Origin: Xestospongia bergquistia
Lineage: Eukaryota; Porifera; Demospongiae; Haplosclerida; Petrosiidae
DNA length: 64,000 nucleotides
Direction of reading: 5' to 3'
NCBI GenBank assembly: GCA_963965975.1
Contig: OZ014413.1
Location: 9,760,101-9,824,100, forward strand
The translations under genes were made by a program, and so were the position numbers. Numbering within the stretch: the first letter of the stretch is position 1; each line of letters opens with the position of its first letter. Shown here in pieces: positions 24,415 to 43,293 of this stretch. Below the pieces are notes generated by a model that was not told where the DNA came from, ran no database searches, and saw nothing but the letters and a program-made list of their open reading frames with translations.

Positions 24415-24460
<46 letters not shown>

Positions 24461-25957
24461 GAGTAACTGAAACAAGGTAGGTATTTATATCATACCCTAT
24501 TTTCATCAAGTAATTTCATTTTGATGTCCAAGTCAAAACGTAATTGTTCATAACGTTTCTTGTGTTTTTCAAATTCAGCTCTTACAGCTGGAACACGAGC
24601 TGCTGCAGCCTGGAGATAAGAGGAACAAGACAACATTGTCACTAGTTACATACATCCTCATATTACATATAAATTCATTCAAACTATATAGTATTATGAT
24701 TGACCAGCCAGGACTTAAATCTAAGGACACAGACTAATACAATTGTACTCATTCCCAGATCTAAATCTAAGGACACAAACCTATACCATTGTACTCATTC
24801 CCAGATCTAAATCTAAGGACACAAACCTATACTATTGTACTTATTCCTGGACCCAAATCCAATAATCTGTCCATTAAATAGATATATTCAATCAATAACC
24901 ACATACTAATGCAATTAGAAACTATAAAGTCCCCTACTAAAAACCAATATTAACAATAACAACTATACTATGGTATCATTCATCCCTTTCCTTTATTACC
25001 TTTGAACTTACTATTACTTTCATATGCTAACGTAACAACTACAATAATAAATGTTATAGTCAAGTTGCATGAGTGACTGTGAAATATGTTTAAATCAATG
25101 TTGGCATTTGGCAGACAATTGAAAATACATCTTAATTAAATTGTTATGTCTAAGTAATGTAAATTATATCAGACATCATTCATTGTATCATACTGTCTTA
25201 TTCTTTGTACACAAACCTGTGAGGTATTGGCTGCTTTCTGGACAGCTTCTAAGTCACTCCTATATGCATCGTATAGTACACGAGTAGTCTCATATGCTTT
25301 AGCAGTTATAAGTGTGTCTTCCATAGCTTTTGCTGAAAGAGTGTGTACATTGGACACAAAGAACTTCATCGATGAGAGAAGGGTCTCTCCATTTTTGGCA
25401 ATTTTTTTCTGAGATTCTGAATTGCAATCAAATTCTGTGTGGAGTTCTGGGCAACGTATGCTTAAAAATGCAAAATGTTCTGCCAAGGAGCGCTGAGACT
25501 CCACAACATTTTTAAAATGCATTTGCAAATGGCCCATTAATGATACTAGGTGGTTAAATTTGTTTTGTGTTTCTCGAACAGTGTTGAGCCGAGCTTCAAG
25601 TTCAGGATCAACAGTTTTTAAACTCCGTCCAAAACGCTCTGATATGACCTGGCGTGTCACCTTGAGGTGTTGGACGCTCCAATCTTTAAATGAATGTGTG
25701 GTCTCAGAAAAAGAACGTGTTTGTCTTTTATGAAGCTCTGTTCCTTCTGGCTGGTTTGGGGGATGCTCCTCAATTGATGAAGCTTCAGCAGCAGATGTTG
25801 CAGATGTGGTTGGCTTTGTTTCTTCATCATCTTCTCCAGGGCTGTGGAAACTTAGTACTGGTTGCTGGCCTAGAGAAGTGAGGTCTACGTTATGAAGAGT
25901 GTCGTCCTCATCGATTTGCAGTTGAGGTGGGTGTTTAGCTTCCACTTCAGTGTCCAT
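24200..25957 (-). CDS. ARFIP: Arfaptin (BAR-domain Arf/Arl1 effector)
   Basis: Three exons on the minus strand: 25957-25217, 24609-24496 and 24403-24200, giving 352 residues (human arfaptins are 341-373). Residues about 85-110 (KDWSVQHLKVTRQ, ISERFGRS, KTVD) match the amphipathic helix that precedes the arfaptin BAR domain and binds PI4P. The BAR domain follows, with the signatures CPELHTEF, KNGETLLSSMKFFVSNV, KAMEDTLITAKAYE and YDAYRSDLE. The last two exons give the final BAR helices, ending PSWLEELP as in human. Arfaptins sense curved trans-Golgi membrane and bind Arl1, Arf and Rac1 GTPases during secretory granule formation. The N-terminal ~80 residues are acidic and Ser/Thr-rich and look disordered. 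The gene is divergent from the Tec kinase, with starts 319 bp apart. Confidence 0.93.
24418..24455. repeat. GA microsatellite in arfaptin intron 2
   Basis: A (GA)n tract within the 92-bp intron between the last two arfaptin exons, very close to the acceptor on the minus strand, where it forms part of a pyrimidine-rich tract. Confidence 0.95.
24710..24850. repeat. Imperfect tandem repeat in arfaptin intron 1
   Basis: About three copies of a 55-60 bp unit containing AAATCTAAGGACACA, ACCTATAC and ATTGTACTCATTCC. Intronic, with no coding potential. Confidence 0.75.
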
Positions 25958-26276
25958 TGTTAGTGGGTGTGCTAATTCATCACGTGAACGTCACACGAAA
26001 ATTTAGGAAAACAATTATTTCTAATTATTAGGTTATTTACGGTATTAATGTTTTGAGGAAGACATCCGTATATCCAAGTATGGTGGTCAATGACTAGCAA
26101 AAAGCTTTTCTCCAGCGACTGAAGCCCTTTCTTTCAAGTTCCAAGAGAAAGAGAACAAAGACTCAACTATCAAGTAGATCTGTATAAGGTCTTGTGTTCT
26201 GTGTAACTACGTGACCTTAAACTACTTGAATTTGATAGTTTTTTGGATCAGAACTCGACACAACTGACGCTAAGCT
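25958..26276. promoter_or_regulatory. Bidirectional promoter region, arfaptin and Tec kinase
   Basis: These 319 bp separate the start codons of two divergent conserved genes, so both promoters and 5' UTRs must lie here. No TATA box near either start and no clear CpG cluster is seen. The repeated ACGTGA and ACGTCA words at about 25982-25995 could be bZIP/CRE-like sites, which is only a guess. Confidence 0.5.
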
Positions 26277-34215
<7,939 letters not shown>

Positions 34216-35334
34216 TTGAAGACATGTACAACATATATAAAGAACATTAGTAATATTATTATTACTATTATTACTATGTACACAATACAGCAAACAGATT
34301 TCTAATAACTTTATGTATGTATGTTCTTGTCTCTGATCTCTGAACTAGACATGCTCTATGCTGTGTAGTGTGTGTTTTATAAATATGTGTTTCTGTTTGT
34401 TATGTTGTGTGGGTTTCTTTCAATTGTTTGCGTGTGTAAACATAAGGTTTTTATCATTTTTTTTGGTTTATTCTATAGTATTTATGTATAATAGTCATTT
34501 GTGAAATTGAAAGTTGTGTTTTTAATGTGTAAACAAATTTTTTTGTTATTTTTTTAGACACTTGTTTGTACATCAGTATTGTTGTTTATCAATTTGTGCT
34601 TTTTTTATGAGGAACTTGTTACAGTTTAGACGTTACATGAAACACACACAATAATATAACAAATGAAGCTTGTCTAAATGCTGTGGGTCCAAAACTCTTC
34701 TTCTCAATTCAAACTTATACATACAATACATTACATAATCCCTTCTTCTCTGCCAACCTATTTTACTCCTCCACATCTAGTGGGGAAGATGGTCAATAGT
34801 GTTTATATGTTGGTGATCCTTTTTCACATTCTCTTTGCTCACTGTATTCATCCTTTTATTCTATCATTTAGTTCAATTATAACTATCTTTTCCTTCTTTC
34901 CATATAAGAGCAGCACTTTAAAAAGGTGGTTTATTTCTCTATCCATACACTCCACTAAATACAGTTAGAGGTGTAAGACTTCATTTATTTTTACTATCTC
35001 AATTACATTCTCTTTAACAAAATTACTGGCTTACAAACATATAATATTAATAACTACATTATTACATTAGTATCTATTACAAGTGACATGAATTACACAG
35101 ATGTCTGAAATATTTCTGTCAACATGTACACTGTATATGTTAGAACTGTTAATATACTAAATAACAAAATAAATACCTGGTATGTTCTATCAATTATATA
35201 TAATGTGAGCTTTAAAATATTACGTCTCCTTTATTTTACATTACATATGAAATGTATGTTTATTGATTAACCAGGTAACCAACTTATGACTTAGTAATAT
35301 GCTATTTAGATAAAAAGATCTTATGCAGTTATTT
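34216..35334. other. Convergent 3' region, Tec kinase and glycosyltransferase
   Basis: Contains the 3' ends of two convergent genes. From about 35017 it belongs to a block that recurs at 39720 onward (segmental duplication). A 96-codon open frame at 34678-34968 is low-complexity and hydrophobic and matches no domain I know. No other gene is seen. Confidence 0.55.
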
Positions 35335-36768
35335 TTAAATTTTAGATTTTATAGCTAGCAATGTTCTTATTAAGTTATTACCCGATAAATTTGACTGTTG
35401 AAACACAGCTTTCCAATCCTCTCTAAGAAACCACACCCCTCCTTCTTTAGCTTTACTCTCCTTGCTTGGTTCTTTACGAGAGGCCCTGCCATGCCATATA
35501 TAGTAATGTGGTTTGTTGTTCAAGTCACATGATCTGCAGACTAGATCATGTGGTAATAGTGTGACATTTAGACCTGTTGGACTTAGACCAGTAATAGCAC
35601 AATGATCAATGTATTTGCAGTTTTGTGACGTGTACCACTCTATATTTAAGCCATCTAATACGTGGTTTATTTTGACTTGATCATCTTGGACTGTATGTTT
35701 GAACTTGTTTGATCTTGTCCAGAACAACTCTACATAATGAGATGGACTGATCAGTGGATGGATGGATGAAGAGATGGATGAATGGATGGATGGATAAAGA
35801 GATGGATGGACAGATGGATGAAGAGATGGATGGATGAATTAATGTGGTTGAGTAGATGGATGATATGAGAATTTAGAATGTAATAATATTTGTAATATAT
35901 TACTTATTGTTTTCTCTATAATAGCAACAATAATAGATTACATTGAAATATATTTGATACCAGGTTTGGTGAATGCATAAATAGATTAGCACACATTGTA
36001 TTGATATAGATGTCTTGTCTTACCAGTTGAAGATGTGCTTCGAAATAAAACCACACCCATACATAAAGTCACACCCCATTTACGATGTAACTCAAATGGG
36101 TACTTTCCTTGAGACCCAACAATATCTGATCCTATATACTTTTGAAATAATGGACGAGGATCTTTCAGTATGACAGCATCCACATCAAACATGGCAACAT
36201 GAAAACCCCAATAATTCAGAAGGCGTGTCACTGTACAACGAATAATCCAATAATGAGAAAATTGAGTGGGTAATTTTGCTGATGGACGAATAACATCGTT
36301 TCTGTTGACTAAAATTGAAGTAATACCTTGATGAGAGAGTATTTCGTGAAGAGAGGAATCCATACTTAATATTAAAACAGTTTCTATATTTATTTGTGCA
36401 TTGTGTTGAGCAGCTGCTAGCCAATTTAATAAGATATCAAGAAATAAATAGTTTGCTGTTACCATGACAACAAGTTTGTTTGAGTGTTGTTGGAGGAATG
36501 ATTGCAACTGTTTGATCCATTTTGTTTTCACAAGATAGTCCACAGAATGTAAGAGACTGCCATGAGGAAAGATGATTTGAGCATGTAGAGAGTAATCTTG
36601 TTCAGATCTGTGACTCCATTGATCATGTCCGACAAGGGCACTGGGTTTTGACCTGTTGTTTACAACTGAAGAGATTGTGTTATATTTAACTACAATGACA
36701 ACAATAAGTACAAACAAGCAGAAAACCAGAAGACACCAGAGAAGAGGTTTACCAACACTTTTAACCAT
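35335..36768 (-). CDS. Type II membrane glycosyltransferase (Nucleotid_trans-like)
   Basis: Two exons on the minus strand, 36768-36024 and 35729-35335, give 379 residues. A short cytoplasmic N-terminus (MVKSVGK) precedes one hydrophobic segment at about 8-28, the usual layout of Golgi glycosyltransferases. The catalytic region has WIIRCTVTRLLNYWGFHVAM and then FDVDAVILKDPRPLF. The DVD motif followed by LKDP is the metal and sugar-nucleotide site of the Nucleotid_trans (PF03407) family. It continues SDIVGSQGKYP and MGVVLFRST. The second exon holds FWTRSNKF, CDLNNKPHYYIWHG and VWFLREDW, as expected for the C-terminal part of such enzymes. Donor sugar and acceptor cannot be told from sequence. 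A truncated copy lies at 40029-40991 and a scrap of the 5' end at 44501-44560. Confidence 0.82.
35752..35840. repeat. GGAT-type repeat in glycosyltransferase intron
   Basis: Tandem GATG/GATGGATGAAGA words within the single intron. The same tract is duplicated at 40443-40535 in the pseudogene copy. Confidence 0.85.
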
Positions 36769-38951
36769 TATTAACTATTCATACTGACACACCCCAAGAT
36801 TGTATTACATGTACCTATAGAGATAACAAATATATCCTGTTTCCTTTTCTCAATTTGAAGCCTAATATTTAGAATACTCTCTTGACCAATAATCAGTATA
36901 GAACAGATGGATAAATTGCTATATTATTTATTATTTATTCATTTTACCTCACTTTTACATATCAATTACATTCAATGTTATTTTCTTGCTACCAGTATTG
37001 ATTCAATGTAACTTAGTTGTATTTCATCCATTCATCCAATCATTCCTTGTTCCTCCATCATCATCCATGTACATGAAATTAATAATGTGCAGTTATTTAA
37101 CAGAAATGTCATTTAATTTAACAGTTTTCTAACTTGTGTCAATGTGATGTCAGTTAATACTACATTTCCACTTTTAATTATTACTATTAGCTATACATAA
37201 TAAGTAGTTTATTAAGAAAAGGGAACGAACACAAATCTGCTATAACAACTGGAGGGAGTCTATTAAATGGAGGAGAATCTACAAATAAATATTATGATGA
37301 CTATGTTTACACTTAGTACTAAGATAACAAAATATTCCATTGTGAAGATAGTTCATCTGATGAAATTAGATGTCATAGATGGTGGTAATAGAGGCAAAGA
37401 TAATAATATCTGTGAGGGTGTTGCATTGGTGACGGTGATGACGTCAGTGATGGTGATAATATCAATGATGAAAAGGTTGTTAGTATAGATGGTGATGGTG
37501 ATAGAGATGCCATACATTGAAAGCAGGAGTACAGGCTAAAAATGTTGTTTTAAAAAAGTAATGTACAAAAATTAATACTCATGCAAAAAATGCAGAAATG
37601 CGAACAAAACAACAAATACTACTCAACCTGATTTTGTAGTTGCTACTGTACAATACAATGTAAACTGTTTGTTGTATACAAGTTAGTACCTATATAGTAC
37701 TAATATATTTACTTATTGAATATATAGTTTATACAAATTGTCTATAGCAAATTACTTGATGCCAAAAATAAATATCATATAATGTTTTAATATTTATTCC
37801 ACAGGATTGACTGTTTATATAATGTTAAAACTAATATTCTCTTTCTTAAATATAATAAAATGCTGAGTGAGGGGCTGTCACTATGAATTGATATATATAA
37901 ACATTAAAGTATTTTTGGGAATTTATGTAATCAAAATGTCTACGAATCAATTAAAACGGTTAACCAATTTTATTTTAACAGTGATATGTGATGAGGTACT
38001 TATCGTGGATAAACTAACATGAACATATAATCCCAGTTGAATATTATAACATAATATTATTGAATTAACTCTAGTCCTCAATAACTATATTATAATATGC
38101 AATTAATAGACAGTAGATCTCATTTATACCTCAATCTATTCATTTTTGGTGCTCTCTCTCTCTCTCTATCTAAATAGTTGATTCTTTAAAGTTTTTAGTT
38201 TTAAATAACATATGTAATAATAGGAGTTCTCAAACCTATCAATTTGTCTATAGGATGATTTTTTATAACAATACAACCTTGCTAACTAATATTAATTGTA
38301 GTAATTTTTTGCCATTGTTAAAAAATAGATTGGTTGTTTTGACCACATATGGTAACTTAGATTTCATAAATACTTTGAATAGTATTAATTAACATTGATA
38401 TAATTTGATTATGAACAGTTTAATTATATCAACAATTTCACAAAGGACAACTATGTGATGTGTAGGGCTGTCCTGTTATAAATTCTATAGTGACAGTCCA
38501 TACACATAGGCCCAGCATCCATGAAAATTCTTGTGTCTAACTAATGGGGCATTAAATTAAACATAATCTTCATAACTCTTATAAGTATCTACACAAGTAC
38601 CAGGTATCAGTTAGTATATTAGTTATGAATACATTGTAATGACTACTACCTGTCAGTGATTTACATGTAATGTAAGTTATCATATTTTGGTTAAATCAAC
38701 TTATCGATTTTTTAAAATTATCTCCTGGAAACTAAAAAAATACAAATAATAATTAGAAATTTATAAATGCTGATCTAATCACATCATAAATGAATTTCCT
38801 TTGTATATTCTAAAATTAAACATGGCAACGATTAGGACACATTATTATTAATGATTGTAACAATGTCAAATGAAATCAAAAAAATATAGCAAAATGACAG
38901 CAATAGCAATCAAGTCTATAGTATATCTCCCTCAATGTAACTGGACAGGAT
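36769..38951. other. Intergenic, glycosyltransferase to LITAF 1
   Basis: AT-rich and repeat-rich. The part at about 36830-37100 is similar to 44600-44900, and about 37780-37900 is similar to 43590-43700 (shared GGGGCTGTCACTATGAATTG), so these are duplicated blocks. A GATGGTGATG-rich stretch at about 37375-37510 and a short CT run near 38155 are simple sequence. No gene is seen. Confidence 0.55.
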
Positions 38952-39437
38952 TCATATTCGTTTGTATTTTCCAAAAACATAACAACAATTAGGACAAGTG
39001 TGATTGATATCTTTAAAATCATCAACGAGAAATGGAATCCAAAAAAAAAATAATGGAATTATCACAAAAAGACTCAAGAGAAAAATAATTCCAACAGCAA
39101 TCCAAACCATTGTACCTGATTCATAGACAAGCTCAGTTACCACGTCTTTCTGGCAAATGGGACAACGCAATGGAACAGGTGTCTGTCCAAACTGTCTATT
39201 CAACACAACTGGTGATATAGCATTGGTTGGACAAGGTTGATAACGATACAAGTCAATCGGTGGCGGTGGGGGTCGAGCAGCAGGGGGATAAGGTTGATAA
39301 TGCTGTTCGGTCTGCATCTGTGAAGCTGTAGGATAATGTCGAGAATGCCATTCAGTTTGTATCTGAGCAGTGGGAGGAGATTGAGATGGAGGATAACTCA
39401 GAGAGCTAGAGTGAGATGGAGGATAATGCAAAGACAT
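38952..39437 (-). CDS. LITAF: LITAF-domain protein 1
   Basis: An intronless gene of 161 residues, using the start MSLHYPPSHS that lines up with the starts of the paralogs. The frame stays open to 39500, so a longer N-terminus is possible. The N-terminal ~85 residues are rich in Pro, Ser, Tyr and Gln and look disordered. The LITAF domain follows: C92-x2-C95 (CPICQKD), a hydrophobic membrane-inserting stretch (about 111-138), then H-x-CPNC (C148, C151) and VFGKYKR. The two Cys pairs bind one zinc ion on the cytosolic face of late endosomes and lysosomes. LITAF/SIMPLE proteins link to ESCRT and Nedd4 ligases in endosomal sorting, and mammalian LITAF was named for LPS-induced TNF expression. First of five paralogs on the minus strand. 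Confidence 0.86.
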   Translation of the reverse strand: MSLHYPPSHSSSLSYPPSQSPPTAQIQTEWHSRHYPTASQMQTEQHYQPYPPAARPPPPPIDLYRYQPCPTNAISPVVLNRQFGQTPVPLRCPICQKDVVTELVYESGTMVWIAVGIIFLLSLFVIIPLFFFWIPFLVDDFKDINHTCPNCCYVFGKYKRI

Positions 39438-39557
39438 TCTTTCTTGCTCCAAGGACGAGAAGGTTGGTAACGTACGTGACCGCTCTCCCCAAACGCCCAC
39501 TTCCTTTTAAAATTACCACTGACAAATTTTTAAACTAATACGAGTTATGAATTGTTG

Positions 39558-39722
39558 TCCACGGGCGGATCTAAGGGAGTGCCTGGGATGCACAGACACC
39601 ACTTTTATTCTGGGGTGCCAGGAGTGCACAGACACCGCATTTATTCTATAATGATGGTGTGCCAGGGGTGCACAGACACCGCTTTTATTCTATAATATTA
39701 ATGATAGGGTGCCAGGGGTGCA
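39558..39722. repeat. Tandem repeat upstream of LITAF 1
   Basis: About four partial copies of a ~38-bp unit containing GGTGCCAGG, GTGCACAGACACCGC and TTTTATTCTATAAT. Single copies of the same phrase lie upstream of LITAF 2 (about 41820) and LITAF 4 (about 46050), so it predates the duplications and has been amplified only here. Confidence 0.8.
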
Positions 39723-40991
39723 AAATTACTGGCTTACAAACATATAATATTAATAACTACATTAATACATTAATATCTATTACAAGTGACATCAGATGTC
39801 TGAAATATTTCTGTCAACATGTACACTGTATATGTTAGAACTGTTAATATACTAAATAACAAAATAAGTACCTGCTATGTTCTATCAATTATATATAATG
39901 TGACCTTTAAAATATTATGTCTCCTTTTTTTACATTACATATGAAATGTATGTTTATTGATTGACCAGGTGACCAACTTATGACTTAGTAATATGCTATT
40001 TAGATAAAAAGATCTTATGCAGTTATTTTTAAATTTTAGATTTTATAGCTAGCAATGTTCTTATTAAGTTATTACCCGATAAATTTGACTGTTGAAACAC
40101 AGCTTTCCAATCCTCTCTAAGAAACCACACCCCTCCTTCTTTAGCTTTACTCTCCTTGCTTGGTTCTTTACGAGAAGCCCTGCCATGCCATATATAGTAA
40201 TGTGGTTTGTTGTTCAAGTCACATGATCTGCAGACTAGATCATGTGGTAATAGTGTGACATTTAGACCTGTTGGACTTAGACCAGTAATAGCACAATGAT
40301 CAATGTATTTGCAGTTTTGTGACGTGTACCACTCTACATTTAAGCCATCTAATACGTGGTTTATTTTGACTTGATCATCTTGGACTGTATGTTTGAACTT
40401 GTTTGATCTTGTCCAGAACAACTTTACATAATGAGATGGACTGATCAATGGATGGATGGATGAAGAGATGGATGAATGGATGGATGGATAAAGAGATGGA
40501 TGGACGGATGGATGAAGAGATGGATGGATGAATTAATGGATGTGGTTGAGTAGATGGATGATATGAGAATTTAGAATTTAGAATGTAATATTATTTGTAA
40601 TATATTACTTATTGTTTTCTCTGTAATAGCAATAATAATAGATTACATTGAAATATATTTGATACCAGGTCTGGTGAATGCATAAATAGATTAGCACACA
40701 TTGTATTGATATAGATGTCTTGTCTTACCAGTTGAAGATGTGCTTCGAAATAAAACCACACCCATACATAAAGTTATGCCCCATTTACGATATAACTCAA
40801 ATGGGTACTTTCCTTGAGACCCAACAATATCAGATCGTATATACTTTTGAAATAACGGACGAGGATCTTTCAGTATGACAGCATCCACATCAAACATGGC
40901 AACATGAAAACCCCAATAATTCAGAAGGCGTGTCACTGTACAACGAATAATCCAATAATGAGAAAATTGAGTGGGTAATTTTGCTGATGGA
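39720..40991. repeat. Segmental duplication of 35017-36286
   Basis: This ~1.27-kb block is nearly identical to 35017-36286 and in the same orientation, covering the 3' flank, exon 2, intron and 3' part of exon 1 of the glycosyltransferase. At the right end the sequence switches within TGGA to DNA that is otherwise found just downstream of LITAF 1 (from about 38726), so the junction has a few bases of microhomology. Confidence 0.9.
40029..40991 (-). pseudogene. Truncated glycosyltransferase copy
   Basis: The copy contains the 3' portion of exon 1 (about 40991-40728), the intron and exon 2 (about 40423-40029). The membrane anchor and first ~160 codons are absent. A C-to-T change on the plus strand at about 40424 destroys the acceptor AG of exon 2 (TAGAG becomes TAAAG). 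The next AG is two bases on and would shift the frame. The coding remnants otherwise have few changes, so the loss is recent. A chimeric transcript starting in unique DNA cannot be excluded. Confidence 0.85.
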
Positions 40992-41223
40992 AACAAAAAA
41001 ATACAAATAATAATTAGAAATTTATAAATGCTGATCTAATCAAATCATAAATGAATTTAATTCCTTTTGTATATTCTAAAATTAAACATGGCAACAATTA
41101 GTGCACATTATTATTAATGATTATAAGAAGGTTAAATGAAATCAAAAACAAAAAAATATAGCAAAATGACTGCAATAACAATCAAGTCTATAGAATATCT
41201 CCCTCAATGTAACTGGAAAGGAT

Positions 41224-41697
41224 TCATATTCGTTCATATTTTCCAAAAATATAACAACAATTAGGACAAGTGTGATTGATATCTTTAAAGTCATCAACGA
41301 GAAATGGAATCCAAAAAAAATCAATGGGATTATAAAAAAAAGACTCAAGAGAAAAATAATTCCAACAGCAATCCAAACCATTGTACCTGATTCATAGACA
41401 AGCTCAGTTACCACGTCTTTCTGGCAATTGGGACAACGCAATGGAACAGGTGTCTGTCCAAACTGCCTATTGAACACAACTAGCATTGGTTGGACAAGAT
41501 TGATAATGATACAAATCAATCGGTGGCGGTGGTGATAGCGATCGAGCAGGAGGAGGATAAGGTCGTTCGGTCTGCATCTGTGAAGCTACAGGATAATGTT
41601 GGGAATTCCATTCAGTCTGAATCTGAGCACTGGGAGGAGAGTGAGATGGAGGATAACGCAGAGAGCTAGAGTGAGATGGAGGATAATGCGAAGACAT
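41224..41697 (-). pseudogene. LITAF-domain copy 2, frameshifted
   Basis: Collinear with LITAF 1 and 4 but broken twice. About 8 bp are missing in the region corresponding to NAISPVV (near 41480), and one A is missing from a poly-A run inside the membrane segment (near 41315). The N-terminal and zinc-site parts therefore lie in different frames and the second Cys pair is out of frame. The single-base loss is in a homopolymer and could be a sequencing error. The 8-bp loss could not be explained that way. Confidence 0.8.
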
Positions 41698-41850
41698 TCT
41701 TTCTTGCTCCAAGGATGGTAACGTATGTGACCGCTATAGTTTCGCCTCCAAACGCCCAGTCCCTTACCACTGATAAATTTTTTATACTACGAATTATGAA
41801 TTGTTGCCCACGTGCGAATCTAGGGGAGTGCCTGGGGTGTACATAGTCTC

Positions 41851-41886
41851 GCGTAGCCAGCCCCTCCCTCTCGGGGCTGGCTACGC
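41851..41886. repeat. Perfect 14-bp inverted repeat (hairpin)
   Basis: GCGTAGCCAGCCCC at 41851-41864 and its exact reverse complement at 41873-41886, with an 8-base loop. It is GC-rich in an AT-rich setting, upstream of LITAF copy 2, and absent at the matching position upstream of LITAF 1 and 4, so it looks like a later insertion. Confidence 0.9.
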
Positions 41887-42837
41887 CATTCTATAATAAT
41901 ATTTATGGTCGATTACAAGTCACATCCTGTGCATGGTATATAATTATTACTTTAAGTATATTCATAGCAAATTCTTGCAACCACACCTTACAATTAAAAA
42001 GGTGGGCTATGAATAATAAAATATGAATATTCATTTAAGCTTTAAAATTTAGGTCTGTGCACCCCCTATTTCTCCAACCCTTTCTATATAAAGGTTGAGT
42101 TTTAGGGTTTATTTTGGTATATATGTTCATTTCTATTGGAAAATCATTCTAGTAGCACCACACTGCTAATTTACTACAACTTCCCACAAATTACAGGTGC
42201 ATACAATAAAACAGACTTTATGAAGGAGCAACAGATGCCCTACCCTGGTAGATTAATTAACGAAGTACAAACAGTAAATCGCTACTGTATAATGACACCA
42301 CACTGCTAATATAACTAAAATTGCCCACAAACTACAGCTGCAAATAATAATGTAAATTTTCCAAAGAGGAAGGAACAGACGTCCGGATGTGGTTATTACC
42401 TAATTAATGAGACATCACACAGAATGTCATATATAACTCTAGCAATCATGTCACTACAGGACTTGATCATTAGACTAAGTTTATTACTAACAAGAACAGT
42501 GTTGTGTTTACTACTTATCACTATTACTTCATGTTTGTTATGTAACCAAAATGACCACGGATCAAATAATCAGTTTGTTATTACAGTGATGAATAAATGT
42601 TAATAAACATGATAACAATTAGGAGACATTATTATTTATGATTGTAACAATGTTAAATGAAATTAAATGAAAACCATAGCAAAATGACTGCAATAACAAT
42701 CAAGATAACAATTAGGAGACATTATTTTTTAATGATTGTAACAATGTTAATGAAATCAAAAACAAAAAAACATAGCAGCATGACAGCAATAGCAATTAAG
42801 TCTATAGTATATCTCCCTCAATGTAACTGGACAGGAT
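41887..42837. other. Intergenic, LITAF 2 to LITAF 3
   Basis: AT-rich. About 42060-42220 and 42380-42560 resemble 46795-46930 and 47010-47170 (for example TTGAGTTTTAGG, ATTCTAGTA, CACCACACTG), again duplicated flank. No gene is seen. Confidence 0.55.
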
Positions 42838-43293
42838 TCACAATCGTTTGTATTTTCCAAAAATATAACAACAATTAGGACAAGTGTGATTGATATCTTT
42901 AAAATCATCAACGAGAAATGGAATCCAAAAAAAAATCAATGGAATTATAAAAAAAAGACTCAAGAGAAAAATAATTCCGACAGCAATCCAAACCATTGTA
43001 CCTGATTCATAGACGAGCTCAGTTACCACGTCTTTCTGGCAATTGGGACAACGCAATGGAACAGGTGTTTTTCCAAACTGCCTATTGAACACCACTGGTG
43101 ATATAGCATTGGCTGGACTAGGTTGATAATGGCACAAGTCGATAGGTGATGATGGCGGTCGAGCAGCAGGGGGATAAGGTTGACAATGCTGTTCGGTCTG
43201 AATCTGTGAAGCTGCAGGATAATATTGAGAATACAGTTCAGCCTGTGTCTGAGGAGCAAGAGGAGATTGAGATTGAGGACAATATGTGGCCAT
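42838..43293 (-). CDS. LITAF: LITAF-domain protein 3
   Basis: An intronless gene of 151 residues starting MATYCPQSQS. The tail of about 78 residues is Pro, Tyr and Gln-rich and is followed by the complete LITAF domain: CPNCQKD, a hydrophobic stretch, HTCPNC and IFGKYKR. Its tail differs from those of copies 1 and 4, but the domain is nearly identical to theirs, so either the domain is under strong constraint or it has been homogenised. Predicted zinc-dependent monotopic endosomal membrane protein. The divergence in the tails, which in this family carry the interaction motifs, suggests different partners. Confidence 0.86.
   Translation of the reverse strand: MATYCPQSQSPLAPQTQAELYSQYYPAASQIQTEQHCQPYPPAARPPSSPIDLCHYQPSPANAISPVVFNRQFGKTPVPLRCPNCQKDVVTELVYESGTMVWIAVGIIFLLSLFFIIPLIFFWIPFLVDDFKDINHTCPNCCYIFGKYKRL

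Noticed and set aside
34678-34968. 96-codon open frame between the Tec kinase and the glycosyltransferase
   Set aside because: Low-complexity hydrophobic translation of AT-rich 3' flank, with no similarity or paralog.
37267-37488. 73-codon open frame rich in Met and Val
   Set aside because: It comes from GATGGTGATG simple sequence and has no match in the duplicated blocks nearby.
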